Part shown: positions 50,526 through 61,076 of the stretch, one piece after another
Layout of the letters: each line of letters opens with the position of its first letter
How positions within the stretch are numbered: the stretch's first letter is position 1
Assembly: GCF_008087345.1 (NCBI RefSeq)
Contig: NZ_VHIB01000001.1
Span: 1,116,001-1,180,000, forward strand
Origin: Nocardioides caldifontis
GTDB lineage: Bacteria; Actinomycetota; Actinomycetes; Propionibacteriales; Nocardioidaceae
Length of the DNA: 64,000 nt
Direction of reading: 5' to 3'
The notes under the pieces: generated by a model
Database searches by the model: none
Told to the model about the DNA's origin: nothing
The model's input: only the letters and a program-made list of their open reading frames with translations
Program-made: the position numbers and the translations under genes

Positions 50526-50872
50526 CGGGGCACCCGACCGGCCAGTCCACCGGGCAGCCGACCGACGAGCCTCGGGTGGTCCTCTACGGCCGCCCGGGGT
50601 GCCACCTGTGCGACGACGCCCGCGAGGTCGTGACCGCGGTGTGCGACGGGCTCGGCGAGCGCTGGGTCGAGGTCGACATCACCACCGACCCGGCGCTGGA
50701 GAGCCGGTTCGGCGAGGAGGTGCCGGTGACCTTCGTCGACGGCCGGCAGCACGACTTCTGGCGCGTCGACGCCGCCCGGCTCACGGCCGCGCTCCGCCCT
50801 CCGGAGAGCAGCGCGGGTGAGCGGCGGACCGGCCGGTGGCGGCTGGGACGCCGTTCGTCCGGCCCCGGTTGA
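50522..50872 (+). CDS. glutaredoxin-like (DUF836) protein
   Basis: The 116-residue protein has a thioredoxin fold with the active site GRPGCHLCDDAREV (CxxC) and a cis-Pro region VPVTFVDGRQ. It matches the DUF836 glutaredoxin-like family found directly ahead of hemA in mycobacteria (Rv0508). It may act in disulphide reduction. The GTG at 50522 overlaps the ligase stop, so the two are coupled. A Pro/Arg-rich tail follows the fold. Confidence 0.87.
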   Translation: MTGHPTGQSTGQPTDEPRVVLYGRPGCHLCDDAREVVTAVCDGLGERWVEVDITTDPALESRFGEEVPVTFVDGRQHDFWRVDAARLTAALRPPESSAGERRTGRWRLGRRSSGPG

Positions 50873-50945
50873 GCCCGGATCGGGACTCTCGTCACGGCTC
50901 ACCTGTGACCGGTGTCACCGCCTCTGGCTTGCCTTCCGGACGATT

Positions 50946-50963
50946 TTGTTCTCACGTTCACAA
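50946..50963 (+). promoter_or_regulatory. Rex operator (ROP) in the rex promoter
   Basis: TTGTTCTCACGTTCACAA is an 18-base dyad of the TTGT-N10-ACAA type, with the right half matching TTCACAA fully. TATTGT at 50969-50974, 17 bases after TTGTTC, gives a fitting -35/-10 pair, so the operator covers the -35 region. This predicts NADH-responsive self-control of the rex-hem operon. Confidence 0.85.
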
Positions 50964-51036
50964 GCTCCTATTGTGGGTTGTCGGCCCCGGCGCTGCGGCC
51001 CGCCGGCGGGGCTGAGCGAAGCCAGGCAGGAGCATC

Positions 51037-51774
51037 GTGAGTCCAGCACGCACGGCGAACGGGAACGCCCCCGGCCTCCCCACGACGACGCCGGCTCGTG
51101 GGGTCGACGGTGCGGCTCCGCGAGGGATCCCCGAGGCCACCGTGGCCCGGCTCCCGGTCTACCTCCGCGCGCTCGTGGCGCTCGCCGAGCGCGGCATCGC
51201 CACCTGCTCCAGCGAGGAGCTCGCGGCGGCCGCCGGCGTGAACAGCTCCAAGCTCCGCAAGGACCTCTCCTACCTCGGCTCCTACGGCACCCGCGGGGTC
51301 GGGTACGACGTGGAGTACCTCCGCTACCAGATCGCCCGTGAGATCGGCGTGACCGAGGACCTCCCCGTCGTCATCGTCGGGATCGGCAACCTCGGCCACG
51401 CGCTGGCGAACTACTCCGGGTTCACCACCCGCGGGTTCCGCATCGTCGCGCTCCTCGACAGCGACCCCGACCGGGTCGACGAGGAGGTCGGCGGCCTCGC
51501 CATCCGCGGCCACGACGACCTCGAGCGGATCGTCCGCGAGGAGAACGTCGCGATCGGCATCATCGCCACCCCGGCCGCCGCTGCCCAGGCGGTCTGCGAC
51601 CGGTTGGTCGCCGCCGGGGTGACCAGCATCCTGAACTTCGCACCGGCCGTGCTGTCGGTGCCGCCCGGCGTGGACGTGCGGAAGGTCGACCTGTCGATCG
51701 AGCTGCAGATCCTCGCCTACCACGAGCAGCGCAAGGCGCTGGTCCAGCCGATCGAGGGCGGGGTGACCGCATGA
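51037..51774 (+). CDS. rex: redox-sensing transcriptional repressor Rex
   Basis: Rex senses the NADH/NAD+ ratio and releases DNA when NADH rises. The 245-residue protein has a winged helix domain (about 35-110; [33 protein letters not shown]) and a Rossmann domain ([13 protein letters not shown]). A Pro-rich tail of about 30 residues precedes the DNA-binding part. GTG 51037. Its stop overlaps the hemA start. A predicted Rex operator lies 75 bases upstream, so the operon is under redox control as in Streptomyces. Confidence 0.97.
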   Translation: MSPARTANGNAPGLPTTTPARGVDGAAPRGIPEATVARLPVYLRALVALAERGIATCSSEELAAAAGVNSSKLRKDLSYLGSYGTRGVGYDVEYLRYQIAREIGVTEDLPVVIVGIGNLGHALANYSGFTTRGFRIVALLDSDPDRVDEEVGGLAIRGHDDLERIVREENVAIGIIATPAAAAQAVCDRLVAAGVTSILNFAPAVLSVPPGVDVRKVDLSIELQILAYHEQRKALVQPIEGGVTA

Positions 51775-53075
51775 GCGTCCTGGTCGTCGGCGTCTCCCAC
51801 CGCACCGCGCCCGTCGAGCTGCTCGAGAAGCTGGCGCTCGACCCGCCGCGCGTCGAGAAGCTGCTGCACGCCGTCCACCTCACCGACCACGTGCAGGAGG
51901 CGGCGGTCCTCGCCACGTGCAACCGGATCGAGATCTACACCGAGGTGGACCGGTTCCACGGCAGCGTCGAGGCGATCACCCAGCACCTCTGCGAGCTCGC
52001 CGAGCAGCCGAGCGAGTCGGTGATCCCGCACCTCTACGTCCACTACGACGACGGCGCGGTCTCGCACCTCTTCCACGTGGCGGCCGGGCTCGACTCGATG
52101 GTCGTCGGCGAGGGGCAGATCCTCGGCCAGACCCGCGAGGCGCTGCGCCTCGGCCAGGAGCTCGGCACCGTCGGCCCGGCGCTCAACGCGGCGTTCCAGC
52201 AGTCGTTGCGCGTCGCCAAGCGCACCCACGCCGAGACCGACATCGACCGCGCGGCGCCCTCGCTGGTCTCGGTGTCGCTCAGCCGAGCGGAGGGCCACGT
52301 CGGGCCGCTGCGCGGCAAGCGGGCGGTCGTCGTCGGGGCCGGCTCGATGGCCTCGCTCGCCGCCGCCTCCCTCCGCCGCGCCGGCGTGGGCGACCTCGTC
52401 GTGCTCAACCGCACCCCCGAGAAGGCCGCCCGCCTCGCCGTCGCCCAGGGCGGCAGGACCGCGCCGCTGGGTTCGCTGGCGACCGAGGTGGCCCAGGCCG
52501 ACCTCGTGGTCTCGTGCACCGGCGCGGTCGGGCTCGTGGTCACCGCCGACCTGGTCCGGGAGGCCCGCGACGGGGTGGCGACCCCGCTGGCTCTGGTCGA
52601 CCTCGCGCTGCCGCACGACGTCGAGCCGTCGGTCGAGGAGCTCCCCGGCGTGCTGCTGATCGGGTTGCGCCGCCTCGCCGAGGAGCTGGCCGGCGACGAC
52701 GAGCAGCAGGTCTCCGACGTCGCGGGCGTGCGCCGGATCGTCCGCGAGGAGATCCAGGCCTTCCTCGACGCGCGCCGCCTCGCCAGCGTGACCCCCACGG
52801 TGGTCGCGCTGCGCACGATGGCGACCGGTGTCGTCGACGCCGAGCTCGAGCGGCTCGCCAGCCGGCTCCCGCAGCTCGACCCCGAGGTGCGCGCCGAGCT
52901 CGAGCTGACCGTGCGCCGGGTCGCCGACAAGCTGATGCACCAGCCGACGGTGCGTGTGAAGGAGCTGGCGAACACCACCGGAGCGGTGTCCTACGCCGCG
53001 GCGCTCGCCGAGCTCTTCGCCCTCGACCAGCAGGCCGTCGACGCCGTGACCCGCGCCGAGGGGGTGGAACGGTGA
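51771..53075 (+). CDS. hemA: glutamyl-tRNA reductase
   Basis: HemA reduces glutamyl-tRNA to glutamate-1-semialdehyde, the committed step of heme synthesis by the C5 route. The 434-residue protein has the nucleophile Cys50 in [10 protein letters not shown], the [13 protein letters not shown] loop, the NADPH domain ([13 protein letters not shown]), and the dimerisation tail. ATG 51771 overlaps the rex stop and the stop overlaps hemC. Confidence 0.97.
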   Translation: MSVLVVGVSHRTAPVELLEKLALDPPRVEKLLHAVHLTDHVQEAAVLATCNRIEIYTEVDRFHGSVEAITQHLCELAEQPSESVIPHLYVHYDDGAVSHLFHVAAGLDSMVVGEGQILGQTREALRLGQELGTVGPALNAAFQQSLRVAKRTHAETDIDRAAPSLVSVSLSRAEGHVGPLRGKRAVVVGAGSMASLAAASLRRAGVGDLVVLNRTPEKAARLAVAQGGRTAPLGSLATEVAQADLVVSCTGAVGLVVTADLVREARDGVATPLALVDLALPHDVEPSVEELPGVLLIGLRRLAEELAGDDEQQVSDVAGVRRIVREEIQAFLDARRLASVTPTVVALRTMATGVVDAELERLASRLPQLDPEVRAELELTVRRVADKLMHQPTVRVKELANTTGAVSYAAALAELFALDQQAVDAVTRAEGVER

Positions 53076-54022
53076 CCGTCACCGCCGACGCCGCCACGCT
53101 GCGGGTGGGCACCCGCGCCTCGGTGCTCGCCCGCACCCAGTCCGGCCACGTCGCCGACGCGCTGGCCGCGGCCCTGGACCGTCGTACGACCCTGGTGGAC
53201 GTCACCACCGAGGGTGACGTCACCCGAGCCCCGCTCGCCTCGATGGGCGGCGCGGGGGTCTTCGTCGGAGCGCTGCGCGACGCGCTGCTCCGCGGGGAGG
53301 TGGACGTCGCGGTGCACTCGCTGAAGGACCTGCCGGTCACCCAGCCCGACGACATCACGCTCGCCGCGGTGCCGCTCCGCGAGGACCCGCGCGACGTCGT
53401 CGTGGCCCGGGACGGGCTGACGCTGGGCGAGCTGCCCCCGGGCTCCCGGGTCGGCACCGGCTCGCCGCGCCGTGCCTCCCAGCTGCACGCGCTCGGCCTC
53501 GGCCTCGACGTCGTGGGGGTCCGCGGCAACGTGGACACCCGCATCGGCAAGGTGCGCTCCGGCGAGCTCGACGCCGTCGTGCTCGCCCGCGCCGGGCTGT
53601 CCCGCATCGGGCGGCTCGACGAGGTCACCGAGGTCCTCGACCCGCTGCAGATGCTGCCCGCCCCGGGCCAGGGAGCGCTCGCCGTCGAGTGCCGGGCCGG
53701 CGACACCGAGCTGGTGGCGCAGGTCGCCGCCGCGCTCGACGACCCGGCCACCCGCGCCGCGGTGACCGCCGAGCGGCGCGTGCTGGCGGAGCTCGAGGCC
53801 GGCTGCAGCGCGCCGGTGGGCGCGCTTGCGGAGATCGTCGAGGGCGACGATGGTGAGGAGCTGTGGGTGCGCGCGCTCGCGCTCTCGCTCGACGGCGCCC
53901 TCACCGTCCGGCGCTCCGCCAGCGGTCCGCCCGGCGACGCCGACGCGGTGGGCCACGCCCTCGCCGCCGAGATGCTCGAGCTCGGCGCCGCCTCCCTCCT
54001 GGGGGCGCCGCCCGTGACCTGA
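53072..54022 (+). CDS. hemC: hydroxymethylbilane synthase (porphobilinogen deaminase)
   Basis: HemC assembles four porphobilinogen units into a linear tetrapyrrole. The 316-residue protein shows [50 protein letters not shown], and the dipyrromethane-binding Cys245 in [13 protein letters not shown] 53072 overlaps the hemA stop by four bases. Confidence 0.97.
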   Translation: MTVTADAATLRVGTRASVLARTQSGHVADALAAALDRRTTLVDVTTEGDVTRAPLASMGGAGVFVGALRDALLRGEVDVAVHSLKDLPVTQPDDITLAAVPLREDPRDVVVARDGLTLGELPPGSRVGTGSPRRASQLHALGLGLDVVGVRGNVDTRIGKVRSGELDAVVLARAGLSRIGRLDEVTEVLDPLQMLPAPGQGALAVECRAGDTELVAQVAAALDDPATRAAVTAERRVLAELEAGCSAPVGALAEIVEGDDGEELWVRALALSLDGALTVRRSASGPPGDADAVGHALAAEMLELGAASLLGAPPVT

Positions 54023-54098
54023 CCGAGCCCCGCACCCTCGGTGGCCGCACCCGCCGCCCGCACAGCCCGAGCCATCCGCAATCAGCAAGAAGGCAGAC

Positions 54099-55748
54099 GT
54101 GAGCAAGACCTCCCAGAGCAAGGCGACCACGACCGACGCGACGACCCCCGGCTCGGCCAGGCCGGCGGGACAGGTCGCGTTCGTCGGCACCGGTCCGGGG
54201 GACCCGGACCTGCTGACGGTGCGCGCGGTCGAGCTGATCCGCGCCGCCGAGGTGGTGGTCACCGAGGTGCCGGCACATGCGGACCTGGCGCGCCAGGTCC
54301 GCGCCGGGCTGCCCGAGGCCGAGCTCGTCGACGGCGGCTTCGGGACCGACGGCCAGCCGCTGACCCACGCCGCCCGCGCCAAGGTCGTCGTCAAGCAGGC
54401 GAAGACCGGTCGGCGGGTGGTGCGGTTGATGGCCGACGACCCGTTCCTGTTCGCCTCCGGGCCGCAGGAGGCCCAGGCGTGCGTCAAGGCGGGGCTCGCG
54501 TTCGAGATCGTGCCGGGCGTCTCGTCGGCCACCTCGGTGCCGGCCTACGCCGGCATCCCGCTGACCGCGAAGAGCGACCGTGAGGTCGCCGTCGTGTCGT
54601 GCGCGGACCTCAAGGTCGACTGGCGGCAGTACGCCGGCGGCAAGACCCTCGTGCTCCTCGGCGCCGCCGACTGCATCGCCGACGTGGCCGCGGCGCTGGT
54701 CGACGCGGGCCGGGCGACCGACACCCCGGTCGCGATGACCCGGATGGGGGCGACCACCGAGCAGTTCACCGTGGTCTCCACGCTCACCGACATCGCCGAC
54801 GACGCCAAGCGCGCCGGCATGGCCGCCCCGGCCGTCACCGTCATCGGCGACGTGGTGGGGATGCGCGAGACGCTCTCCTGGTTCGAGACCAAGCCGCTCT
54901 TCGGCTGGCGGGTCCTGGTGCCGCGCACCAAGGAGCAGGCCGGCTCGCTGTCGGCGCGGCTGCGGTCGTACGGCGCGGTGCCGGAGGAGGTCCCCACGAT
55001 CTCCGTCGAGCCGCCCCGGAACCCGCAGCAGATGGACAAGGCGGTCCGCGGCCTGGTCGAGGGGCGTTACGAATGGATCGCGTTCACCTCGGTCAACGCG
55101 GTGAAGGCGGTCAAGGAGAAGTTCGAGGAGTACGGCCTCGACGCCCGCGCGTTCTCCGGGCTCAAGATCGCCGCGGTCGGCGAGAAGACCGCCGCCTGCC
55201 TCGCCGAGTGGGGGCTCCGTGCCGACCTGGTGCCCTCCGGCGAGCAGTCCGCGCGCGGCCTGCTCGAGGACTGGCCCGAGTACGACGAGGTGCTCGACCC
55301 GATCAACCGGGTCTTCCTCCCGCGCGCCGACATCGCCACCGAGACCCTCGTCGCCGGGCTCCTCGAGCTCGGCTGGGAGGTCGACGACGTGACGGCGTAC
55401 CGCACCGTCCGGGCCGCCCCGCCGCCGGCGCCGGTCCGCGAGGCGATCAAGACCGGCAAGTTCGACGCGGTCGTCTTCACCTCGTCCTCGACGGTGCGCA
55501 ACCTCGTCGGGATCGCCGGCAAGCCGCACGCCTCGACGGTGATCGCCGTCATCGGCCCGGCCACCGCGAAGACCGCCGAGGAGCACGGGCTCCGGGTCGA
55601 CGTGCTCGCGCCGAGCCCGTCGGTCGAGGTGCTCGCCGACGCGCTCGCCGACCACGGCGCTGCCCAGCGGGCCGCGATGATCGAGGCCGGCCAGCCGGTG
55701 ACCAAGCCGTCGGAGCGTCGCCCCGCCGCCCGCCGCAGGGCGAAGTGA
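54099..55748 (+). CDS. uroporphyrinogen-III C-methyltransferase / uroporphyrinogen-III synthase fusion
   Basis: Two enzymes are fused in 549 residues. The N-terminal SUMT domain ([48 protein letters not shown]) makes precorrin-2 from uroporphyrinogen III. The C-terminal domain ([55 protein letters not shown]) is HemD, which closes and inverts the tetrapyrrole. A SUMT-HemD fusion is the usual form in actinobacteria. GTG 54099. The stop overlaps hemB. Confidence 0.96.
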   Translation: MSKTSQSKATTTDATTPGSARPAGQVAFVGTGPGDPDLLTVRAVELIRAAEVVVTEVPAHADLARQVRAGLPEAELVDGGFGTDGQPLTHAARAKVVVKQAKTGRRVVRLMADDPFLFASGPQEAQACVKAGLAFEIVPGVSSATSVPAYAGIPLTAKSDREVAVVSCADLKVDWRQYAGGKTLVLLGAADCIADVAAALVDAGRATDTPVAMTRMGATTEQFTVVSTLTDIADDAKRAGMAAPAVTVIGDVVGMRETLSWFETKPLFGWRVLVPRTKEQAGSLSARLRSYGAVPEEVPTISVEPPRNPQQMDKAVRGLVEGRYEWIAFTSVNAVKAVKEKFEEYGLDARAFSGLKIAAVGEKTAACLAEWGLRADLVPSGEQSARGLLEDWPEYDEVLDPINRVFLPRADIATETLVAGLLELGWEVDDVTAYRTVRAAPPPAPVREAIKTGKFDAVVFTSSSTVRNLVGIAGKPHASTVIAVIGPATAKTAEEHGLRVDVLAPSPSVEVLADALADHGAAQRAAMIEAGQPVTKPSERRPAARRRAK

Positions 55749-56728
55749 CGGTGGACGGCCCCGTCGTCCGTCCCCGCCGGCTGCGGCGCACCAAGGCGCT
55801 GCGCGACCTCGTCGCCGAGACGACGCTCGAGCCGCGCCAGCTGGTGCTGCCGGTCTTCGTCCGCGAGGGCGCGACCGAGCCGGTGCCGATCGGCAGCATG
55901 CCGGGGGTCGTCCAGCACACCCGTGACTCGCTGCGGAAGGCCGCGGCGGAGGCGGCGCAGCTCGGGATCGGCGGGATCATGCTCTTCGGGGTGCCGGAGA
56001 CCAAGGACGCCACCGGCTCCGCCGGGTGCGACCCGCAGGGCGTGCTCAACGTCGCGATCGCCGACGTGGCCGCCGAGGTCGGCGACGCGCTGCCGGTGAT
56101 GGCCGACCTCTGCCTCGACGAGTTCACCGACCACGGCCACTGCGGCGTCCTCGCCGAGGACGGCTCGGTGGACAACGACGCGACGCTGGCGGTCTACCGC
56201 CGGATGGCCGTCGCCCAGGCCGAGGCCGGGGCCGACGTGCTCGGGCCCAGCGGGATGATGGACGGCCAGGTCGCGGCGATCCGCGACGCGCTCGACACCG
56301 CCGGGCACACCGACGTGGCCGTGCTCGCCTACTCCGCCAAGTACGCCTCCGCGTTCTACGGCCCCTTCCGGGAGGCCGTCGACTCCTCGCTCCAGGGCGA
56401 CCGGCGCACCTACCAGCAGGACTCCCGGAACCGCCTCGAGGGGGTGCGGGAGGCCCTCCTCGACGTCGAGGAGGGCGCCGACATGGTGATGGTGAAGCCG
56501 GCGCTGGCCTACCTCGACGTGCTCCGGGAGGTCCGGGACGCGGTCCGGGTCCCCGTCGCGGCGTACAACATCTCGGGGGAGTACTCCATGGTCGAGGCCG
56601 CCGCGGCGAACGGCTGGATCGACCGCGAGGCCGCGATCCTCGAGACGCTCACCAGCATCCGGCGCGCCGGCGCGGACATCGTGCTGACCTACTGGGCGGC
56701 CGAGGCGGCCACGCTGCTCGACCGCTGA
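55745..56728 (+). CDS. hemB: delta-aminolevulinic acid dehydratase (porphobilinogen synthase)
   Basis: HemB joins two 5-aminolevulinate molecules to porphobilinogen. The 327-residue TIM barrel has the two active-site lysines, K199 in [14 protein letters not shown] and K251 in [12 protein letters not shown]. The metal region [14 protein letters not shown] keeps several Cys and His. GTG 55745 is chosen because it overlaps the upstream stop. This is the last gene of the rex-hem operon before a strong bidirectional terminator. Confidence 0.97.
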   Translation: MTVDGPVVRPRRLRRTKALRDLVAETTLEPRQLVLPVFVREGATEPVPIGSMPGVVQHTRDSLRKAAAEAAQLGIGGIMLFGVPETKDATGSAGCDPQGVLNVAIADVAAEVGDALPVMADLCLDEFTDHGHCGVLAEDGSVDNDATLAVYRRMAVAQAEAGADVLGPSGMMDGQVAAIRDALDTAGHTDVAVLAYSAKYASAFYGPFREAVDSSLQGDRRTYQQDSRNRLEGVREALLDVEEGADMVMVKPALAYLDVLREVRDAVRVPVAAYNISGEYSMVEAAAANGWIDREAAILETLTSIRRAGADIVLTYWAAEAATLLDR

Positions 56729-56753
56729 GGGCCGCCGGGCGGCTCCTGACGCA

Positions 56754-56788
56754 GCTCGGCCCGGTCACCGTGGGTGACCGGGCCGAGC
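56754..56788. terminator. bidirectional terminator hairpin after hemB
   Basis: GCTCGGCCCGGTCACC (56754-56769) pairs perfectly with GGTGACCGGGCCGAGC (56773-56788) over a three-base loop. It lies between the convergent hemB and lytic transglycosylase genes. No T-run follows on either side. Confidence 0.85.
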
Positions 56789-56808
56789 GCTGTCCAGGAG
56801 GCGGAGGG

Positions 56809-58191
56809 TCAGCCCTTGCCGCCGCCGAGCAGCCCACCGAGCAGCCCCTTGACCAGTCCGCTCAGCCCGGCGACCACGCCGCCGACGGCGCCCTCGGCCG
56901 CCTCGACCGTCTTGCCGACCAGCGCGTTGGCGCACTGGGAGACCGCGGCACCGGGAGCGGCGCCGTACTGGTTCTGCAGCGCCGAGCGGCACATCGCCTC
57001 GGCCTGCGCGAGGGTGACGAGCGTCTGCTCGACGGTCTCGCCGACGTCCTTGACGGTGTCCTCGACCGGCTTGGTGACCTTCTTGACGGTCTCGCCGAGC
57101 TGCTTGCCGGCGTCGGTCCCCCCGCCCGTGCCGCCGTCGCCGCCGGAGCCGCCCGAACCGCCGCCGGGCAGGCCGCCGGTGTCCCCACCGGTGGACCCGC
57201 CGGTGTCGCCACCGGAGCCGCCGGTGCTGCCACCGGAGCCGCCGGTGCTGCCGCCGAGGTCGCCACCGAGGCCACCGCCGCCGCCGAGGCCCTTGCCGCC
57301 GCGGTCCTTGCCCGAGCGCGGCGGCTCGTAGCCGCTGGTGCCGCCGCCGACCACCGAGTCGCCGTACGACGGCGTGAAGGTCGTCGACCCCGAGGTGCTG
57401 TTCGGGACGGCGTTGTAGTCGCCGTCGGCGTAGGCGGCCATGATGGAGAGGACGAGCCGGACGTAGTCGTCGCTGTGGTTGTAGCGGTAGACCGCGGCTT
57501 CCTGGCCGGGGCGGGTGGCGAGGTCCTCGTCGCCGGAGCAGAGGTAGACCGCGGTGGCCAGGGCGGCGTCGTCGATGTCCTGGGGGTTGCGTTGGCCGTC
57601 GCCGTCGCCGTCGACGCCGACCACGGCCCAGGTGGAGGGGATGAACTGCATGGGGCCGACGGCGCGGTCGTAGCTCTGGTCGTTGTCGTAGCGGCCGGCG
57701 TCGGTGTCGGTGATCTTCGCGGTGCCGTTGGTGCCGTCCAGGGCGATGCCGTAGATGCCGGGCTCGGTGACGCCTTCGGCGGTCAGGGTGTTGCCGCCGT
57801 AGCGGCCGTGGTCGGACTCGACGCGGCCGATGGCGGCGATCAGGGGCCACTCGATGTTGCAGGAGGGGTCGGCGGAGTCGATGACCTGCGCGGCGCGCTG
57901 GTAGGCCGCCAGCGCCGCGGACGGGATGCCGTTCGTCGAGGCGTTCTTCACGACCTTGTCGGCCTGGCCGTTCGGGATGCCCGGGGCGATCTCGCCCGGG
58001 GCGGCGACGCTCGCCGGGTCCTCGATCGCCTCGCTGGGGACGGTGGTGCCGTCGGGGAGCTGGCCGCCCCCGCGGGAGTCGTCGGCGGTCGCGCTGGTCA
58101 CCGCCAGGCTGGCGGTCCAGGCCCCGGAGAGCACGGCGAGCGGCACGAGCGCGGTCGCCTTCTGCCACGTGGTCAGGCGCGTGGTGGTCAT
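56809..58191 (-). CDS. secreted lytic transglycosylase with glycine-rich linker
   Basis: The 460-residue precursor has a signal peptide or N-terminal anchor (LVPLAVLSGAWTASLAV, about 15-31). A lytic transglycosylase-like domain follows, with the catalytic Glu in IAAIGRVESDHGR and GPMQFIPSTWAVVGVDGDGDG. A Gly/Ser/Thr-rich linker of about 90 residues (STGGSGGSTGG) leads to a C-terminal helical domain with two cysteines. It should cut peptidoglycan glycan strands outside the cell. ATG 58191 is preferred; an ATG at 58212 in frame adds seven residues. The upstream region holds a Crp-like site and strong hairpins. Confidence 0.92.
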   Translation of the reverse strand: MTTTRLTTWQKATALVPLAVLSGAWTASLAVTSATADDSRGGGQLPDGTTVPSEAIEDPASVAAPGEIAPGIPNGQADKVVKNASTNGIPSAALAAYQRAAQVIDSADPSCNIEWPLIAAIGRVESDHGRYGGNTLTAEGVTEPGIYGIALDGTNGTAKITDTDAGRYDNDQSYDRAVGPMQFIPSTWAVVGVDGDGDGQRNPQDIDDAALATAVYLCSGDEDLATRPGQEAAVYRYNHSDDYVRLVLSIMAAYADGDYNAVPNSTSGSTTFTPSYGDSVVGGGTSGYEPPRSGKDRGGKGLGGGGGLGGDLGGSTGGSGGSTGGSGGDTGGSTGGDTGGLPGGGSGGSGGDGGTGGGTDAGKQLGETVKKVTKPVEDTVKDVGETVEQTLVTLAQAEAMCRSALQNQYGAAPGAAVSQCANALVGKTVEAAEGAVGGVVAGLSGLVKGLLGGLLGGGKG

Positions 58192-58205
58192 CCCTGTGGT
58201 TCTCT

Positions 58206-58292
58206 CCCTCATCGGCCCGGCCGCTGCCTCCCCGGCAGTCGGGCGTCCTCCCTCGTACCCGGGTACAACTACCCGCGTAAACGTTGGTTACG
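58206..58292 (-). promoter_or_regulatory. structured or promoter region ahead of the lytic transglycosylase gene
   Basis: Read on the minus strand this stretch can form three successive hairpins: GCGTAA/TTACGC with a seven-base loop, CGGGTA/TACCCG with a four-base loop, and a compound stem around CTGCC/GGCAG. The same stretch also contains CGTAAC-N16-AGTTGT (58292-58265), which resembles a BldN-type promoter, so it may be an RNA leader or a promoter. Both readings are weakly supported. Confidence 0.4.
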
Positions 58293-58337
58293 CCTTCGGT
58301 CCGACCCACCGTGCGGGCCCGGGCACCGACCTATCGA

Positions 58338-58353
58338 TGTGACACGGTTCACC
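58338..58353 (+). promoter_or_regulatory. Crp-family binding site
   Basis: TGTGA-N6-TCACC differs at one base from the Crp consensus TGTGA-N6-TCACA. It lies in the divergent region between the lytic transglycosylase gene and hemL. In mycobacteria Crp controls a resuscitation-promoting wall hydrolase gene, so a link to the transglycosylase is plausible. Confidence 0.5.
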
Positions 58354-58438
58354 ACATATGTCACGAGCGCAAGGCCGGGTGGGCCCGCCTTGCCCGAGTC
58401 GGCGAGAATGGCCCGGTGATGACCCCGGTGACGCCGTC

Positions 58439-59779
58439 GTGAACGCCGCAGCCCCGCTCCCGACCGTGGCGTCCGCCGAGCTCTTCGCCCGGGCCCACGC
58501 GGTGACCCCCGGCGGGGTGAACTCCCCGGTCCGCGCCTTCAACGCCGTGGGCGGCACCCCTCGCTTCATCGCATCCGCACGGGGCGCCTGGCTGACCGAC
58601 GTCGACGGCAACGAGTACGTGGACCTCATCTGCTCCTGGGGGCCGATGCTCCTCGGGCACGCCCATCCCGAGGTGGTCGCCGCCGTCACCGAGGCCGCCG
58701 CGCGCGGCACGTCGTACGGCACCCCGACGCAGGCGGAGGTGGAGCTCGCCGAGGAGATCGTCGGCCGCACGCCGGTCGACTCGGTGCGGCTGGTGTCGTC
58801 GGGCACCGAGGCGACGATGTCGGCGATCCGGCTCGCCCGCGGCTTCACCGGGCGCGACCTCGTCGTGAAGTTCGCCGGCTGCTACCACGGCCACGTCGAC
58901 TCGCTGCTCGCCGCGGCCGGGTCGGGGCTCGCGACGTTCTCGGTGCCGGGCACCCCCGGCGTGCCCGAGGACTTCACCGCGCACACCCTCGTGCTGCCCT
59001 ACAACGACCGTACGGCGGTCGAGGCGACCTTCGCCGAGCACGGCGACCGCATCGCCTGCCTGATCACCGAGGCTGCCCCCGGCAACATGGGGTTGGTCCC
59101 GCCCGAGGACGGCTTCAACCGGTTCCTCGCCGAGACCTGCGCCCGCCACGGTGCGCTGTTCGTCAGCGACGAGGTGATGACCGGCTTCCGGGTCACCCGC
59201 ACCGGCCGCTGGGGGCTCGACGGCGCCGTGGAGGGGTGGCGCCCCGACCTCATGACCTTCGGCAAGGTGATGGGCGGCGGCTTCCCGGCGGCGGCCTTCG
59301 GCGGCCGGGCCGACGTGATGGCCCACCTCGCCCCGCAGGGCGCGGTCTACCAGGCCGGCACGTTGTCGGGGAACCCGGTCGCCGCGACCGCCGGGCTGAC
59401 CACGCTGCGGCTCGCCACCGACGACGTCTACGCGCACCTCGACAAGGTCTCCCTCGCGATCCGCGAGGCGGCGTCCGCGGCGCTGGCCGAGGCCGGCGTG
59501 CCCCACGTCGTGCAGCACGACGGCACGATGTTCAGCGTCTTCTTCACCGAGGACGACGGCCCGACCCGGGTCCGCGACTTCGCCGACGCCTCGCGCCAGC
59601 GCACCGACCGCTACGGCGCGTTCTTCCACGCGATGCTCGACCACGGCGTCCACCTGCCGCCGAGCACCTTCGAGGCGTGGTTCGTCTCGGCCGCGCACGA
59701 CGACCGGGCGGTGGACCGCGTGCTGTCCGCCCTGCCCGCCGCCGCGCGGGCCGCAGCCGCCGCGGGAGGCGCCGAGTGA
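58439..59779 (+). CDS. hemL: glutamate-1-semialdehyde 2,1-aminomutase
   Basis: HemL turns glutamate-1-semialdehyde into 5-aminolevulinate, the substrate of HemB. The 446-residue PLP enzyme has [44 protein letters not shown], and the PLP-binding lysine K276 in [12 protein letters not shown]. The GTG at 58439 was chosen because the residues from there fit the family start; the frame is open to 58358. It leads the second operon, with a phosphatase and the cytochrome c maturation genes after it. Confidence 0.97.
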   Translation: MNAAAPLPTVASAELFARAHAVTPGGVNSPVRAFNAVGGTPRFIASARGAWLTDVDGNEYVDLICSWGPMLLGHAHPEVVAAVTEAAARGTSYGTPTQAEVELAEEIVGRTPVDSVRLVSSGTEATMSAIRLARGFTGRDLVVKFAGCYHGHVDSLLAAAGSGLATFSVPGTPGVPEDFTAHTLVLPYNDRTAVEATFAEHGDRIACLITEAAPGNMGLVPPEDGFNRFLAETCARHGALFVSDEVMTGFRVTRTGRWGLDGAVEGWRPDLMTFGKVMGGGFPAAAFGGRADVMAHLAPQGAVYQAGTLSGNPVAATAGLTTLRLATDDVYAHLDKVSLAIREAASAALAEAGVPHVVQHDGTMFSVFFTEDDGPTRVRDFADASRQRTDRYGAFFHAMLDHGVHLPPSTFEAWFVSAAHDDRAVDRVLSALPAAARAAAAAGGAE

Positions 59780-60462
59780 CCACCACGACCGTCCACCTGC
59801 TCCGCCACGGCGAGGTGCACAACCCGACCGGCATCCTCTACGGCCGGATGCCCGGGTTCCTCCTCTCCGACCTGGGTCACGCGATGGCGCGCCGGGTCGC
59901 CGACACCATCGCCGACCGCGACATCGTCCAGGTCTGGTCCTCGCCGCTCGAGCGCGCCCAGCAGACCGCACAGCCGCTCGCCGAGAAGCTCGGGCTGGAG
60001 ATCGTGACCGACGCGCGGGTGATCGAGTCGAGCAGCAAGTTCGAGGGCAAGCGGTTCACCGTCGGCGGCAGCGTGCTCCGCAAGCCGTCGTCCTGGCGCT
60101 ACCTGTGGAACCCGTGGCGTCCCTCCTGGGGGGAGCCCTACAAGCAGGTGGTCGCCCGGATGATGTCGGCGGTCAACGACGCGCGGCGGGCCGCCGAGGG
60201 CCACGAGGCCGTCGTCGTCTCGCACCAGCTCCCGATCTGGATCACCCGGTCCCACGCCGAGCGTCGCTCGTTCGTCCACGACCCGCGCCGCCGCCGCTGC
60301 ACGCTGTGCTCGCTCACCTCCTTCACCTTCGAGGGGGAGCGGCTGGTGTCGCTGTCCTACTCGGAGCCGGCGGCCGACCTGATCCCCGTCAAGGCCCGCA
60401 ACGCCCCGTTCTCCGCCGGCGGCGCCCCGGAGCAGGACGCGTCCGCCGCCACCCGAGAGTGA
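59776..60462 (+). CDS. histidine phosphatase family protein
   Basis: The 228-residue protein has the RHG motif [12 protein letters not shown] with the catalytic His, [11 protein letters not shown], and SHQLPIWI with the second His. It resembles broad-specificity phosphoglycerate-mutase-like phosphatases and holds the place of Rv0525 between hemL and the cytochrome c genes. The substrate is unknown. GTG 59776 overlaps the hemL stop and its own stop overlaps the next start. Confidence 0.9.
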   Translation: MTTTTVHLLRHGEVHNPTGILYGRMPGFLLSDLGHAMARRVADTIADRDIVQVWSSPLERAQQTAQPLAEKLGLEIVTDARVIESSSKFEGKRFTVGGSVLRKPSSWRYLWNPWRPSWGEPYKQVVARMMSAVNDARRAAEGHEAVVVSHQLPIWITRSHAERRSFVHDPRRRRCTLCSLTSFTFEGERLVSLSYSEPAADLIPVKARNAPFSAGGAPEQDASAATRE

Positions 60463-61076
60463 TCCCCGTGCAGCTCCGCCCGCGGTTCCGCGCCGCCGTG
60501 CTCGTCGCCGCCCTGGCCGTCCTGGCTTCGGGCTGCTCGAGCGGCTCCGGGCTGAGCGCGGGCGACCAGGGGTTCGTCAGCGGTGACGGCAAGGTCACCG
60601 TGCTCGACGAGGCCGACCGGAAGGCCCCGAAGACCGAGGTGGCGGGCGAGAGCCTCGACGGCGAGGAGGTCGCCCTCTCCGACCACCTCGGCAAGGTCGT
60701 CGTGATGCCGGTCTGGGGCTCCTGGTGCGCCCCTTGCCGCGCCGAGGCACCGCTGCTCGCGGAGGCGGCGAAGGACCTCGAGGACGACGGCGTCGTCTTC
60801 CTCGGGATCAACTCCCGCGACCCCAACGTCACCGAGGCGCAGCAGTTCGTCGACGACTTCGGCATCCCCTACGACAGCATCCACGACCCCGACGGGCGCA
60901 CGCTGCTCGCCTTCCACGGCACGCTCCCGCCCCAGACCGTGCCGAGCTTCGTCTTCATCGACGCCGAGGGCCGGGTCGCCGGCCGCGCGCTCGACAAGAT
61001 CGGCCGCTCCACGTTGTACGGCGTGGTGGAGGACGTGCTCGGCCACGAGGTGTCGTCGGACCGGGAGAAGTCGTGA
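60459..61076 (+). CDS. thioredoxin-like lipoprotein (TlpA/ResA family)
   Basis: The 205-residue precursor has a lipobox LASGC near residue 26, so it should be lipid-anchored outside the membrane. The redox centre WCAPC lies within the thioredoxin fold (VVVMPVWGSWCAPCRAEAPLL, TVPSFVFIDAEGRV). It reduces the heme-binding cysteines of apocytochrome c in system II maturation. GTG 60459 overlaps the phosphatase stop. The ccdA gene follows directly. Confidence 0.95.
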   Translation: MIPVQLRPRFRAAVLVAALAVLASGCSSGSGLSAGDQGFVSGDGKVTVLDEADRKAPKTEVAGESLDGEEVALSDHLGKVVVMPVWGSWCAPCRAEAPLLAEAAKDLEDDGVVFLGINSRDPNVTEAQQFVDDFGIPYDSIHDPDGRTLLAFHGTLPPQTVPSFVFIDAEGRVAGRALDKIGRSTLYGVVEDVLGHEVSSDREKS

